Assembly (NCBI GenBank): GCA_023213395.1
Contig: CM041465.1
Span: 229,965,741-230,029,740 of the forward strand
Direction of reading: 5' to 3'
DNA length: 64,000 nt
From: Cycas panzhihuaensis
Taxonomy: Eukaryota > Cycadophyta
This document shows positions 1 to 14,480 of the stretch, one piece after another. A program made the translations under genes and the position numbers. Positions within the stretch are counted from its first letter, which is position 1, and the number at the start of each line of letters is the position of its first letter. The notes below the pieces were generated by a model, which saw only the letters and a list, made by a program, of their open reading frames with translations, was not told the DNA's origin and did no database searches.

Positions 1-107
1 GATTCATTGGTTATTATTTTAGGTTTTCTAGTACTTGCACTATAGTTTAATTACAACATAGCTTCTAAAATCTTTCTTAAAACTTGGTGACTATCTTGTC
101 CCATATT

Positions 108-359
108 TTAATTCTTTGCATCTAACTCCTTATACCACATTGATGGTACTCCCCTTAGTATATACACAAATCCCTTATTAATGTCTTCCTTATTTATAAA
201 TTTTCCTACCTTAATCATATTCTTAAAAAGATATAGATCCTTAATAACGTCAATTGTTCCATCAAATATGAGGTGGTTGAAAGAGATTTCATCATGGTAA
301 CCCCTTGATATTGCCATCTTAAGAGGTATGTTAATATGCAGCATATTTATAACTATCAT
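108..359 (-). pseudogene. gag-like retrotransposon fragment
   Basis: This short open stretch reads as part of an LTR-retrotransposon capsid protein. The end of the frame contains LRGVPSMWYKELD, which resembles the conserved gag core where a hydrophobic stretch precedes W-Y/W and an acidic residue. Upstream is a charged region with FDGT, like the 'F-x-G' gag motif. It is on the opposite strand from element A and has no recognisable partner domains beside it, so it is probably a relic of an older element. It could be chance similarity, because the piece is short and AT-rich. Confidence 0.4.
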
Positions 360-655
360 GTTAACAAATTATGATGATGACTCTAACCCGTATATTACTT
401 TATTATTTTTAAATAATAGGTTATTTCTTAATGTCTTTAGGTATAAAACTCCTTGTAATTCTCAAATCTAAATAGTTAATGGTGCTTGTATTAAGGATGC
501 ATTATTTCCTAATTTTTATAGTGTGTTGAATAACTTCCTTATGAAGTAATTTTTCTAAATTACCTTATGACTTCCTTTGCCTTATCTTCATTATTATTTG
601 TGCTTTTTGAAATCTCTTTTAGACAAGGATTTTCCTTAATTATTATCAATATCCT
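360..655. other. AT-rich flank, no gene seen
   Basis: This is low-complexity AT-rich DNA between the gag-like scrap and the left target-site copy of element A. I see no open frame, RNA gene or repeat that I can support. Confidence 0.5.
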
Positions 656-660
656 TCTAG

Positions 661-959
661 TGTTGTGACCTAAGGCAATTATAGGAATTAATAAAATTAT
701 TTATTAGAAGTTGGTCTCAAATATTATTAGTGTATAAGTATCTTATTAGAAGTTGGGTTTATTATTAAGAAGTTAACTTTTTTTAAAGATGGTTAAATTT
801 GACACTTATAAATAGAGAACTATTATTCACTTATAAATCATCTTTTGGTGAGTTAATCCATTTGGGGTCTTTTGAGCATTTGGCTCTTAAGATCTTCTAT
901 TTAGCTTTCATTTTAGTTTTCTATCTTTGTGGAAGTAGATCTAATTTAAGATCACTTCA
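661..959 (+). repeat. Element A 5' LTR
   Basis: This long terminal repeat of about 299 bp aligns along its length with 5999-6294. It starts TGTTGTGACC and ends CACTTCA, giving canonical TG...CA termini. A TATA-box-like TATAAATAG is conserved in both copies (807-815 here), placed as expected for the U3 promoter. Starting at 664 would also give a TG, but then the TSD would be lost, so 661 is preferred. Confidence 0.92.
807..815 (+). promoter_or_regulatory. TATA box in element A 5' LTR
   Basis: TATAAATAG lies inside the 5' LTR, and the identical word sits at the matching place in the 3' LTR (6143-6151). It is the likely core promoter for the element's genomic RNA. Function is inferred from position and conservation between the LTRs. 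Confidence 0.6.
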
Positions 960-961
960 AG

Positions 962-973
962 TAATATGAGAGC
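962..973 (+). other. Element A primer-binding site (tRNA-iMet type)
   Basis: TAATATGAGAGC begins two bases after the 5' LTR and matches 9 of 12 positions of the usual plant initiator-Met primer site TGGTATCAGAGC. Two of the three differences are G-to-A changes, in keeping with the decay of the rest of the element. It would have primed minus-strand DNA synthesis. Confidence 0.75.
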
Positions 974-1586
974 CTCATTTTTATCACACCAAGGATTTAC
1001 AATTTTGGGAGGAAGAAATTTATAAAAGTAACCATGAATTTAAGTCAACCATTTATATTTTATAAATTTTAAGTGGTTAAACTATAGGTTTTATTGCAAA
1101 ATTATAAAAATTATAGGGGATTTAGTTTTGGTCTATTATCTATCACTATATTTAGGGCCTAAAATCTACTATCATAACTTCAAAGGGCCATAACTTTAGC
1201 CACAAGTGTCTGATTGACCTCAAATTTTTTATTGAATCTACGTGCCTCAACATCTACTTTCTATTGCAAGTTGTTTTATATACATTAGATATCAAGGAAA
1301 GAAGTTATCTATATTATGGTAAAAGTTATTATTATAGTACCCAAGAGTGTAATCACAACCCAATTTAAAAAGACCATAACTTCCTCTATAGGGATTAGAA
1401 TTTGATTTCATTTGAAGCATTGGAATTATAATTTAAGAGTCCACATTTTAAGCTATTAGAAAGTTTATAATTAAGGTGAAAAGTATAAAAGTAGTAGAAG
1501 AACTATATAGCTTTGTTTAGGACACTAGAAAACCTAAGATAGTTAAATACCTAAAAAGAATGGATTGAGAATTTTAATCCTTTAAG

Positions 1587-2560
1587 TTGGAAATCAAGAG
1601 GAACATGGAAATAATACATAAAAAATTAGAATATAATAAAAAAAAGATCAATATCGAGATAGCCAGATTGACCAAGATGATAGAATTTTTTATAGCTACT
1701 TTCAAAGACCTTGAAAGGGATGGCTATCTAATGGACCCCAATAATAGTAGTAAATATAAAGAGGATAAAAAAGAAAATAAAAGATGCTATGATGATTGAA
1801 GGGATTATAAAAGAAATGATGACTTTCAGCAACTAATTTTTTGAAGTGTATGAATGACTAGCAAAAGTAAAAAATGCTATTAATACACTACATATTAGTG
1901 ATTTCAAAGATCAATTCAACTATACTATAGACCACCTTAAAGGGCCTACATACACATGGGCTATGTTATGGAAAAGGGAAGGAAAAACCCATAATTTCAA
2001 ACATTTTATGGAAGCCTTTAAAGAACAATAGAAGATAATTAGAATGATCCTTATCTTATCTAGTCAGTATACTATTTTCAAAATGGATGATTTGTCAAAG
2101 AGTATATAAATGAGCTTGAAAAACTCTATTTAAAGGCTATTATTACTTCCAAAGAAGTGCTCCCATATTACATTAATAATCTACGACCTAAGATTGGTGA
2201 AGACATTTGTCATTTCATCCTAAGCACCTTGAGTTTAGCAATCAGAACGATAATACAAGCTAGATCTTATCTTCAAAATACTAAGAATAGATTCCAAATA
2301 ACATCCCATCAGCTAGTACATAAGTCAATAGGACCAAGTAGCCAACAATTTCAAAATGTCAAAATAGTAGTTATAGTACATATGAGCCAATATGAGTAAC
2401 ACAAAGGGATAAAGAGATAGAAAGAGCTAAGGAAAGAATACTTGAAATATGTCATAGTTATAAGAAACCCTAGTTTAGGGGATATAAGTATGCTGAAAGG
2501 AAGCTATATAACACTGAAGTAGATATTAAGATGAAGAAACATAATAACAACAAGGATTAG
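1587..2560 (+). pseudogene. Element A gag (capsid/nucleocapsid), broken
   Basis: The gag region opens with a charged, coiled-coil-like segment. The retrotransposon gag core follows, recognisable by GPTYTWAMLWKREGK near 1940 and by YYINNLRPKIGEDI near 2165, both typical of plant gypsy gag. A nucleocapsid zinc knuckle is just visible around 2450 (CHSYKK...GYKYAERKLYN). The second Cys, the His and the last Cys of CCHC have each become Tyr, all single C/G-to-T/A changes. Several stops and at least one frame change break it. The product would have packaged element RNA. Confidence 0.75.
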
Positions 2561-2659
2561 AGGAAGAGTAAGAGGAGGAAGAAATAAACTAATCAGAGGA
2601 GTTAGATGATGGCTAGCCTATGGTTTCCTTATCAACTATACCAGGATAACACCATCTAA

Positions 2660-5600
2660 TACCATCAAACTTTTTTGATGCCTTAGAAAAGAGAAGGTAA
2701 TCACCTCATCAATCTAGGTAGAACTGATAATTTCATTGATATACCAAAGGCCAGAAGGTTAGGACCATATATGGAGATAAAAGAGTTTAAAATATCACTT
2801 CTAGGAAACCAAGTATTAACATACTAGGGTGAAGTTAAACACTAATAACTACATATAGGATATTATGATTTTTATATAGATTATTATACCTTTAACATTG
2901 GGGTTTTTATATAGTCATAAGAGTTGAATAGTTAAGGATGTTAGGGACCTATGGTCTAAGTTGTAATGAAAACTTCATTAGGTTTAATTGGGAGGGAAAG
3001 AAATATCAATTAAATGGTATTAATGCTCCAAAATAAAAAGTCATATCTATAGAGAGGATGGGAAAAATACTTTACGAAGGGCATGCTGGGTTTACTATAA
3101 TGTTATACTCTATACAAGCAAAGACCCATAAGAGTGGGCTACCACCACAGTAAGACAAGGAAATAAATGAGCTTATAGACCACTACTAAGATGTCTTCTA
3201 AGAGTTACTAAGGACTCCACCACTAAGCCAAAACATGGAGTAGATCATTAAGTTGGAATTAGGGAAGGGGCCTACTGTTGTTTGCCCATATAACTATGGG
3301 CACACGTAAAAGAAAGAAATATAGAGACTTACACAAGATTTATTAGATTCAAGTGCCATAATATTAAGTGAGAGCCCTTACACAACACTAATTATCTTAA
3401 GTAGAAAAAAGGATGGGTCTTTTTGAATGTACATTAATTATAGAGCCCTAAATAAGATAATTCTAAAGAACAAATACACCATTCCACACATGGATGATGT
3501 TGTAGATGAACTATATGAGACTAGATATTTTTCTAAAATTAATTTATGTTCAGGATACTATAAAATATAGATCTGATGTTAAGACATAGAGAAAATAACT
3601 TTTTGAACATACAAAGGGCTATATGAGTTTAAAGTGATTCCATTTAGACTAACTAATGGCCCAATGACATTCTAAGAAAATAGGAACCATGTATTTATGC
3701 CTTTTCTAAGAAGGTTTGTCATGGTTGTCTTTGACCATATTCTTATCTATAGTAAGACCTAATAGAAATATTCAGAACACATCAAAAAAATATTTAAGTT
3801 ACTTTGAGATAATCAATTTTTTGCAAAGATATAGAAGTGTTATTTTTTAGAATGAAGATCCTTGAATATCTCAAGTATATCATTTTAGAAGATGGGATTA
3901 AAATTAATATTATAAAAATACATGCCATTCTCAATTATCCCATACCAAAAAATGTGTCAAAACTTAGGAGATTTTTAGGAATCATAAGATATTATCAAAA
4001 GTTTATTAAAAGATATGCTAATATAGTAGGACCCCTTACTAACATTACCAAGAAGGATAACTTTAACTGGGATAAGAATGATAATTCAAGTTTTAAGAAA
4101 TTAAAATACGCTATTATCATGGCACCAATCTTAGTTATACCTAATTTCTCCTAACCATTTATAGTGGAATGCAATACATCAAGTACAAGAGTAGGTATAA
4201 CTCTACTACAAAATAGGCATCATATTCTATATGAGAGTTGAAAATTGAATCTATGGGAAAGAGCTAAGAGAACATATGATAAGGAGATGCTAGCCATTCT
4301 ATATACCTTAGAAAAAGATAGATAATAGTTATTAGGAACAAAATTTATTGTTAGGATAGACCACCATAGCCTAACGTACTTCGTAATATAACAAATCTTA
4401 CTTAAGGAGCAACAAAAATGGGTCAATAAGATCTAAGACTATGACTTTAAAATCTCATATAAGAAAGGAAAAAAGAACATTATCACAGACTCACTATCAA
4501 GGAAGTTTGAAGACGTTAAATGCTTTGGCATCACAATAATTGAGCCTACATGGCTTAAGGAATTGCAATAAGAATACTTACAAGACAAAGAAGGGAAGGC
4601 CATCATCGACAACAGTCCTAAAGAACTAGAAGAGACTCAGATAAAAAGGGGTAATACCCTTCTTTATAAGAATATAATCTAATTATCTCAAAAATCATAG
4701 TTTAAAGAGGCAATCCTAAAAAAACATCATGATTCAACTAGCACTGGGCACTAAGGGTTCCTCAAGCCCTATGAGAGGATAAGGAGATCATTTTACTCGA
4801 GAGGGATGAAGGCTGGTATAAAGAAGTTTATTTTAAAATATGAGACTTATTAGAGACAAAATATAGAATTAGTATGAACCCCTAGGGATGTTATAACCCC
4901 TAGATCAACTCGAGCAAAAAAGAGAAGAAATTTCTATGGAATTTATAACTAGACTTCTAAAATCATAAACAAAAGATGTATTATTTGTAGTAATCGATCA
5001 CTTGACACAATAGGCACATTTTATTCCAATTCAATCATCTTATAAGACATCTCAACTAGCTAAAATATTCATGGAGAACACCCATATATTACATGGGTTT
5101 CATAAAAAATAATCAACGATATGGATCCTAATTCACAAGTAAATTTTAGAAGGATCTATTTAAATTACCAGGGACTTAACTTGTAATGAGCAAAGAATAC
5201 CTTCCCCAAATAGGTGGATAAATCAAAGTAGTTAATAAAGTTTTAGAAACATACCTACATTGTTATAACATAGATAACTAATCTACATAGGTAAAATGGA
5301 TTTACTTGGTTGAATATTGGTATAACACTAATTACCACACATCCATTAAAACAATATCTTTCATGGTATTATATGGTTATTTGCCATCTATACCAATGGG
5401 CTATATTCAAAATACAACAAAAACCATAGTAATAGAAGAATTGATAATATAATCTAAAAGAATTTTAGAAGAACTTAAGAAAAAATTATAATATTGTAAG
5501 GAATCAAATGAAACAATAGACAGACCAAAGGAGAATTAAAAGATAATTTAAGGAGGGAAACTAGGTTTATGTAAAACTACAACCATATAAACAAACCTCT

Positions 5601-5990
5601 CTCAAGTAATAAAATAAATATAAACTAGCACTAAGATTTTATGGCTCTTACAAAATTTAGAGAAGGGTTGAAGAAGTAGCTTATGCCCTTGATCTGCTGG
5701 AAAGAAGTAGGGTTCATGATGACTTCCATGTGTCTAACTTTAAAGAAAAGGTAGGATATCATATACAGATAACAACGAAACTACTTATGACTAATGAATA
5801 AAGGAGGCTCATGATGGAACCTAAAGCCATTATGGACCCATTAGTACAAACTCAGATTAAGAAACATTACAAAATACTTGATTAAATAGAAAGAGGTACC
5901 ACAATAAGAGGCAACTTGGAAAAATGAACAATTCATCCTAGATCACCCATCTTTGCTTACGTTTTATGGGCAAAGTGAGTTTTTTGAGGG
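2660..5990 (+). pseudogene. Element A pol polyprotein, broken
   Basis: Domains appear in gypsy order. The protease is at about 2700-2900, where LGRTDNFID occupies the place of the catalytic D-S/T-G motif, so the catalytic Asp is lost. Reverse transcriptase is at 3240-3830 (KKDGSF, INYRALN, then FDHILIYSK for the F-x-D-D box). The thumb and connection lie at 3837-4154 (LRRFLGIIRYYQKFIK). RNase H is at 4150-4500, integrase at 4690-5430, and a C-terminal chromodomain at about 5860-5990. The end of the frame (EFFEGRDF) overlaps the polypurine tract. Many in-frame stops make it non-functional. Confidence 0.85.
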
Positions 5991-5996
5991 AAGGGA
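5980..5996 (+). other. Element A polypurine tract
   Basis: A purine-rich stretch (GAGGGAAGGGA) directly precedes the 3' LTR. It would prime plus-strand DNA synthesis. It also encodes the last residues of the chromodomain tail, so coding and priming sequence overlap here. Confidence 0.7.
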
Positions 5997-5998
5997 TT

Positions 5999-6294
5999 TT
6001 TTGTGACCCAAGGCAATTATAGGAATTGATAAAATTATTTATTAAAAGTTGGTCTTAAATATTATTAGGGTATAGGTATCTTATTAGAAGGTGGTTTTAT
6101 TATTAGAAAGCCATTTTTTTAAATATTATTAAATTTAACACCTATAAATAGAGAACTATTATTCACTTGTAAACCATCTTTTAGTGAGTTAATCCATTTG
6201 GGGTCTTTTAACCATTTGGCTAAGAGCTTCTATTTAGCTTTCATTTCAGTTTTATTTATCTTTGTGGAAGTAGATACAATTTAGGATCACTTCA
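5999..6294 (+). repeat. Element A 3' LTR
   Basis: This copy matches 661-959 with scattered substitutions and short indels. It begins TTTTGTGACC (the TG has mutated) and ends CACTTCA, followed at once by the TSD copy TCTAG. The TATAAATAG box is kept at 6143-6151. Confidence 0.92.
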
Positions 6295-6299
6295 TCTAG

Positions 6300-7499
6300 G
6301 GTTAAATATATTGGCCTTATTTGTTTCAAAGGTTAACTCTATTAACATAGTTCTTTCTTTACTTTTAACAAATTATGGTGTTAATAAACCACTTCCATAT
6401 AATGTTTTAGTAGACTTATCCCTTGCCTCACCTCTTAATAGTATACCCCTCTTATGCATCAGTCATAACTTACATTATTTAGCCTAAAGTGCTTCTCTTT
6501 ATTGATTTTGACTTTAGAATCCCATTAATTAAAGGCTTTTTAGGTGTCATTAGTAAGCTCTTTATTTATTATAGTTTAATTAAAAACTAACATCATAATG
6601 ATATCTAAGGTCCTTTGGTCTTATGCATATGCTCTCATCCCTCCATAAGGACTTAGGTTCTTCTCTACCCAATAATTTTAGTGATAGAATTGATATTAAC
6701 TTTAGTTATTACACATTGGTCATTTTAGAATTACTTATTTACATCTTTATTATTTGTCTTCTTTTACCTTAATGTTAGTCTCCACATGTCTTAAGCATCA
6801 TGCACTTTGCTGACTTGACACTACATGTTAGAACTTCTCATACACATAAATGTAATCCCATAAAAACACTTTAGTTAAGCATATGTATGAATAATACATA
6901 TATTTTCATCATAACTTGATATTCCATTAATTAGTAGTTAGTTATAATAACTTGGGAATATCTCACATATGAATATGCTTAATTGCTTGACTCTCATAGT
7001 TGAGAGTATATAATATGACTCAATGACTTGCTTCTCATACCAAAATTGAGGTGAGAATGCCTTATCTCTATCCTATGTTATAACATTTTAACCTAAAATT
7101 CATAACCATTATAAAGTGACTTTTGACCTTTCATAATAAAACGCTAATTGTAATTTTGGTAATGACACCTCTTTTATATGTCTATATGGTCTTCTATTGT
7201 AGTCATTAGCATGTCAAAATTGTTCCCATTTTAAGATGCATTAGTAGTCATTCCTTGGTAGATGGATTCTTGAACGTTAACCATTCCAACCATTCTTGTT
7301 GTCATTCTAGCCATTCATGATTATGCTATTCTTTTTTTTTTCTATAATTTAATCTTGACATTCTATTACTCAAGTTGACTTAGAGCCATTCACAACCATT
7401 CTGGGTGCTAAAGTGTTAGGTTTCATGCATATAATAGTGAGATATCATTTTAATAGCTTTAAATAGGCCCACTTACATTCTTTGTAGACTACTAGGCCT
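6300..7499. other. AT-rich stretch, probably decayed 5' part of element C
   Basis: No convincing gene is visible. The region lies upstream of the recognisable pol frame of element C on the same strand, so it may hold its worn gag and protease. I could not identify motifs that prove this. No LTR of C was found here. Confidence 0.35.
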
Positions 7500-8661
7500 T
7501 TCTAATCAGCATCCTTGATGTTATACTCAATATTGAGTGGCTCAAGGAGCTTAGTATATATTCTTTAAACCATAATGAAAATTTTATCTTCTTCCATTAA
7601 GATGGTAAACTCTACTAACTTGTTAATGTCTCCATGCCTAAAATTAAGACAATCTTATTTAAAAAGATGGACAAATTACTTAGTGAGAAACATATCAGTT
7701 TCATCACTTATTACTACTTAATGAAAGCTCAACATATGGATGAGCAATTAGATGATGATCAACTTGTAGATTTATAGAATATTTTACAAAAGTATAACCA
7801 AAATTTCTAGATCCTTCCCATAACACTACCACCAGATCATGGCATGGTGTACATTACTGAATTCAAGTTAAGTGAAGGGAAAACCTCTATATGAATTTAT
7901 AGAAGACAAAAATTAAGAAGCTTACTAAAGACCTTTTATACTTGTATGTAATTACTTTAAGTAAAAGTCCCCATGTTGCCCTAATAATCTTGGCCCACAA
8001 GAAGGATGGCTCCTTTAAACTTTGTATTAATTATTGTTCTTTAAACTAAATAATAATAAAGAATAAATATCGTATTTCTAGAATGGATGGTGTTATTGAT
8101 GTACTACATGATGCAATATTTTTCTCTAAAATTTACTTACATTCTAGGTACTATTATATTCTGGTCCACATGTAAGATTGCCACAAAATGGCTTTCTAAC
8201 ACATTAGGGGTTGTTCAAGTCTAGACTCACTAATGTACCAACTACCTTTCAAGCCATAATAAACAATGTATTTGCACCTTTCCTTTGTAAATTTGTAATG
8301 TTTTTTCTATTAATACCCTCATTCATAACAAAATATAGAAATAACATCTTTGCCATTTAGTCTAGGCCTTAGAAACATTAGCTCATAACAAACTATTTGC
8401 TAAATATTACAAGTGTCATTTTGGTAAATAAACTCTAAATACTTGTGTCATATCATCTCCATCAATGAGATGCATATAGAACCTAATAAAGCTAAAGTTA
8501 TTTTTAACTGTTCAATGTTAAAGTTTATTAGCTCCATTCATGCCTTCTTAGGACTTATAGGGTTCTACTACAAGTATGCTTGGGGGTATTCCTCCATTGG
8601 TTCAAATATAATTAATTTATATACAAAAGATATTTTTAGTGGTTATTTTAGGTTGAGAAAG
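7500..8661 (+). pseudogene. Element C pol, upstream half (spacer and reverse transcriptase)
   Basis: This plus-strand Ty3/gypsy pol fragment has several landmarks. DVILNIEWLKEL near 7520 is the conserved block that follows the protease. TLPPDHGMV near 7825 marks the RT N-terminus, then SPHVALIILAHKKDG near 7970 and INYCSLN near 8030. The thumb is at 8443-8660, with CHIISINEMHIEPNKAKVI and FLGLIGFYYKYA. The frame is riddled with stops. It is cut at 8661 by element B, and the same polyprotein resumes at 19393 on the other side of B. Confidence 0.8.
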
Positions 8662-9008
8662 TAGCATAGTACTATCCTTATCTGCACTCACTAAGGGCCT
8701 ATCCTCAGATACCTAGCACATGCACATCGACTCTTGACTGACTATCGAACTTTGTGGACTAAAAGTGACATGCAAACACTCATATGTATATCACATAAAC
8801 ATTCAATCATTGCATTGAAACTAGGATCATAATTGATCTCTTTATATTAAATTCAAAGAATTAATCATGTTACATGACTTCAACTCATTGAATATCTTGT
8901 GTAGTGCCATAATTACAATGTACATAATCTAAGTTACAATGTACTATTCCTCCTAATTCTACTATGACTTCAACTCTTTTACTCCCTAGCTATCTTCTAA
9001 GGTATTAA

Positions 9009-10868
<1,860 letters not shown>

Positions 10869-11007
10869 TGTTAGACCATTGTAGCTATTTTGAATCACCT
10901 ATTTTCAACGTCTTACTCTAAATTATTAATGAATGCTTCTGTAGGAGACCATTTATGGCTTATTGATCTCATCTATTTGGATGGAAATTTCTCACTTTTC
11001 GCATTTC

Positions 11008-11050
11008 TATATATATATATATAGGTATGTATATATATATATATATATTT
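11008..11050. repeat. Short (TA)n microsatellite
   Basis: This is a 43-bp TA tract broken by GGTATG, lying immediately before the conserved TAGCACCT block of the element B LTR. It may mark the junction where the segment present in the other LTR was deleted. Confidence 0.85.
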
Positions 11051-11153
11051 AGCACCTCATGTTTGTAAGACATGAGAAAAATGCTCCCACAAGTTTTAAA
11101 AATTTTCTAAGCCTTTTTCCTTTGTACACTATATATATAATGATGTCGTTGTA

Positions 11154-11172
11154 TTATCTTCCCCTTGTCACA
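11154..11172 (-). other. Element B polypurine tract
   Basis: On the minus strand this reads as AAGGGGAAGATAA directly before the LTR start, the expected polypurine tract for plus-strand priming. Its position fixes the inner edge of the 3' LTR near 11153. Confidence 0.7.
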
Positions 11173-11299
11173 AAAATTTGAGCCCTTGCATAAATTCTTC
11201 TTCAAAATTATACCACTTCTATTCATCAATCTTCTTTAATTCTTCTTTATTGATCTAATAATTGTCTTCAAAAGGAAATCCATCCTACGTGACTAAATA

Positions 11300-14200
11300 T
11301 TTTTGATAGGTCCTTTCTTTGGTCTATATGTCTTTCTTGTCCCATAATGGCTTTGACTATTACTTTCTTTTTCTTTGGCAATTTCTCTTACTAGACTACT
11401 ACTTCTTCTCTGCATACAAATCAAAAATATTAAATGTAGGAGAAATGTTGATATTAATAGGTAATTCTAGCTTGTATGTATTCTCATTTATCATTATTTG
11501 AATCCTACATGGTTTGATCTTCTTGAATTAAGCATATTGTATAACCCCTTTGTAAATCTCTCTTTCCTTAAATACACCATCATTAAGTCAATTTCATTTC
11601 ATTCTTTATCTCTTTATGTTCATTCAAACAGCTCCTTATAACTTTGATTGCTTTTCTCTAATTGTTTTACTTCTTGATGCACTCAACTTAAATGTTCTGC
11701 CAAGCTTCTACATTATCCCTCGCTTGCCCATCATGAGTAGCTTGGTCAAATCCACCATTGTCTTAACCTCTTATCCACATATGATCTAAAATGATGACTT
11801 CCCTCTTAATTTGTTTATTAAGATATTGTAAGTGAACTCTACCTATGATAATACATAGTCCTATTCCTTTGGTTTATCTCTAGCTAAACCTCTTAACAAA
11901 TTTCTAAGATATTGATTACTAACTCTTGTTCAACCATCCATCTATGGATGATAAACACTATTGTACTATAATTTTATCCATAGTTTCTACCATAAAATAT
12001 ATCAAAAAATACTTTAAAAACTAGTATCATGATAAGATATAATAGTCTTTGATAAACCATGAAAATAAACAATCTCTTGAAAAAATAAATCAACTACTCT
12101 ACTTGCATTATTAATCTTCTCACATACAATTAAATATGATATTTTTTAGAATCTATTAATGATAATAAAAATATAATTATTATCACATTGGGTATATGGT
12201 AACCCCAAGACAATGTCCATCGATATATCAATCCACAGTTCCTCTAGTATCATTAACAACTTATACAATCTTATATTATGATCTTGTCCTTTCTCCCAAT
12301 CTTATATTATGATCTTGTCCTTTCTCCCATTGATATACAACACATTGTTCCATGATCTTATTGACTTGATTCTACATTCTAGGCCAAAAATATCAATCCT
12401 TTATTAGTGCTAAAGTCTTATCCTATTTAAAATATCTATCAAGTCTACCACTATGCAACTCTCAAATGAGATTCTCCTCTATGGAACTATGTAGTATACA
12501 TAGTTTATTTCCTCTAAATAGATATCCTTCCTATATAAAGTACTTAGAGAATTCATTAGTATAACTTATAATGTTTTGTTAAATTTACTCTACAAATGGT
12601 CTAAAATCTTTATCATTCTTATATAGTTCTTTAATCGCTTCAAAAACTTTTACTTCATGTTCGACAGTCGCGATGAATGTTGACATCATACTTAGTTTAT
12701 TTGTAACTTGATTTGATTTTCAGGACTTATTCTTAAGCATAAAAGCATAACTTTATAAAAATTCTATCCATTTAGCATATGAGAAATTCAACTTAGATTG
12801 AGAATTCAAAAACTTCAAGGCTTGATGATTAGTATACAAAACAAAATCTTTAAATAACAAGTAATATTTTTAGTGCTTTAATGTTTAAACTATTACATAA
12901 AACTCCAAGTCATACACTAAATACTTCTTCTTAGCTTCATTCAAATTTTTATTAAAAAATATAATGGGTCTTCTTTCTTGACTTAATAAAGCTCATATTT
13001 TAACTTTAGAAGCATTGTATTATACTTTAAGTACTTTCCCAAAGTCAAGTAATATTAATGTTATGACCTCAATAATCTTCTTTTTCAATAACCTAAAACT
13101 TCTCTAAGTAGAATTTGTCCACTAAAATAACTTTCCTTTAGAGTAATTTGTCAACGGTGTTGTAATACTACTGAAATTTCTAACAAACTTTGATAAAAAC
13201 TTACCATTTTATAAAAGCTTCTCACCACTATAATACTAGTTAATGTGGGCTATTCAAATATGGCTCTTACCATTGCTTGATCTATCTTCAGTCCCTCTTG
13301 TGATATCATAAAGCTAAAATATACTAAACTTTTTTGGAAGAAGTTTTTTTTTTTTAAATTTTGTAAATAATCTTTCTTTTCTAAGCACATCAAAAACTCA
13401 TTTAAGGTGCTCCAAGTGCTCTTCCTTTATCTCACTAAAAACTATAATGATATCAAAATATAAAATTACAAACTTTTCTAAAAATAGTTTTACAATTGTA
13501 TTCATCAATCTCATAAAAGTACTTGGCATATTAGATAATACAAATGACATTACTCTCCATTCATACAATCCATCTCTTATCTTAAATGTTGTCTTTCATT
13601 TGTCACCTTCTTGAATCTTAATTTATTGGTAACCACTCCTTAAGTTGATCTATTGAAAGTAAGTTGATCCAGCAAGTACATCCATCATGCCATCCATTCT
13701 TGGCAATGGAAATCTATACCAAATACTAATCTTGTTTATAGCTTTTCATCCCATAGACACCCTCTAAGTGCCATCCTTCTTAGATATTAGTTAAGCTAAT
13801 GAGAAACAAGGGATTAAACTTTTATATACTAAGCCTTTCTCAATCAATTATTGCACTTGTTTATTTACCTCATTCTCTTGTGGGGTCAATATGTAAGTAG
13901 GCTTATTAGGTAAGCTAGAACTTGGAATTAAATCAATATGATGGGTAATTTCTCTCTCAAGTGGAAAATAAGTAGGTAGTATAATGTCTTGTTATTCTTC
14001 TAAAAATTCTTTTATCTCATTTGGTACTGATCTATACACCTCCTCTTTAGCTTTCTTCACTATTGAGGTATAATAGGCTCTTATCATTTGAACTTCTCTT
14101 ATAAATTTCTTTCTCAAAAGGGCTCTTAGTCTTTTATCCTTCTTAAAGGTAAAAACATAAATATTTTACCTTCTTGAGATATGGTACATGTATTTCTCTA

Positions 14201-14480
14201 GTTATTATGTACATCTCTTCTCTCAAATTACTATGGTCTCCCTAGTAATAATTTATAAGCATCTATTGGTATTACATCACACTATACGTTACCTCTATAA
14301 TTTCCAATCTAAAAGGCTACTAATCATTTCTCTTTAAGCCAAATATTATTTCCCCTCTTAAACCATGAAATCTTATAGGGCATCTCTTACTTATGACATG
14401 AGAACTTTAAATTTTGTGCCATACTCAAAGATACCATATTTTCATAGCTTCCAATATAAATAATAGCTCTACAAATATTT
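11300..14480 (-). pseudogene. Element B pol polyprotein, broken
   Basis: Read on the minus strand, from right to left. The protease is near 14390-14480, with IGSYENMVSLSMAQNL where a DSGSTxN motif is expected. RT is at about 13000-13960 ([29 protein letters not shown]). RNase H is at about 12600-13080. Integrase is at about 11850-12440, with ELWIDISMDIVLGLP, a worn YHPQTDGQT motif, and NLLRGLARDKPKE. Past the integrase I could not identify a chromodomain. Stops and frame changes are frequent. A perfect 31-bp tandem duplication (12267-12297 and 12298-12328) lies inside the integrase region. Confidence 0.8.

Larger units (their letters stand above)
661..6294 (+). mobile_element. Element A: full-length Ty3/gypsy chromovirus, decayed
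   Basis: This is a complete LTR retrotransposon with two similar LTRs, a tRNA-iMet type primer site, gag, protease, RT, RNase H, integrase and a chromodomain in Ty3/gypsy order, and a purine-rich tract before the 3' LTR. The 5-bp direct repeat TCTAG lies immediately outside both ends (656-660 and 6295-6299), which fixes the boundaries. The LTRs differ at many sites and the polyprotein carries many stops, so the copy is old and cannot move by itself. The chromodomain identifies it as a chromovirus-type gypsy element, a group that in plants tends to insert into heterochromatin. Confidence 0.93.

Noticed and set aside
664-959. Element A LTR starting at TG 664
   Set aside because: A start at 661 gives a TG...CA LTR and exposes a perfect TCTAG duplication at both ends.
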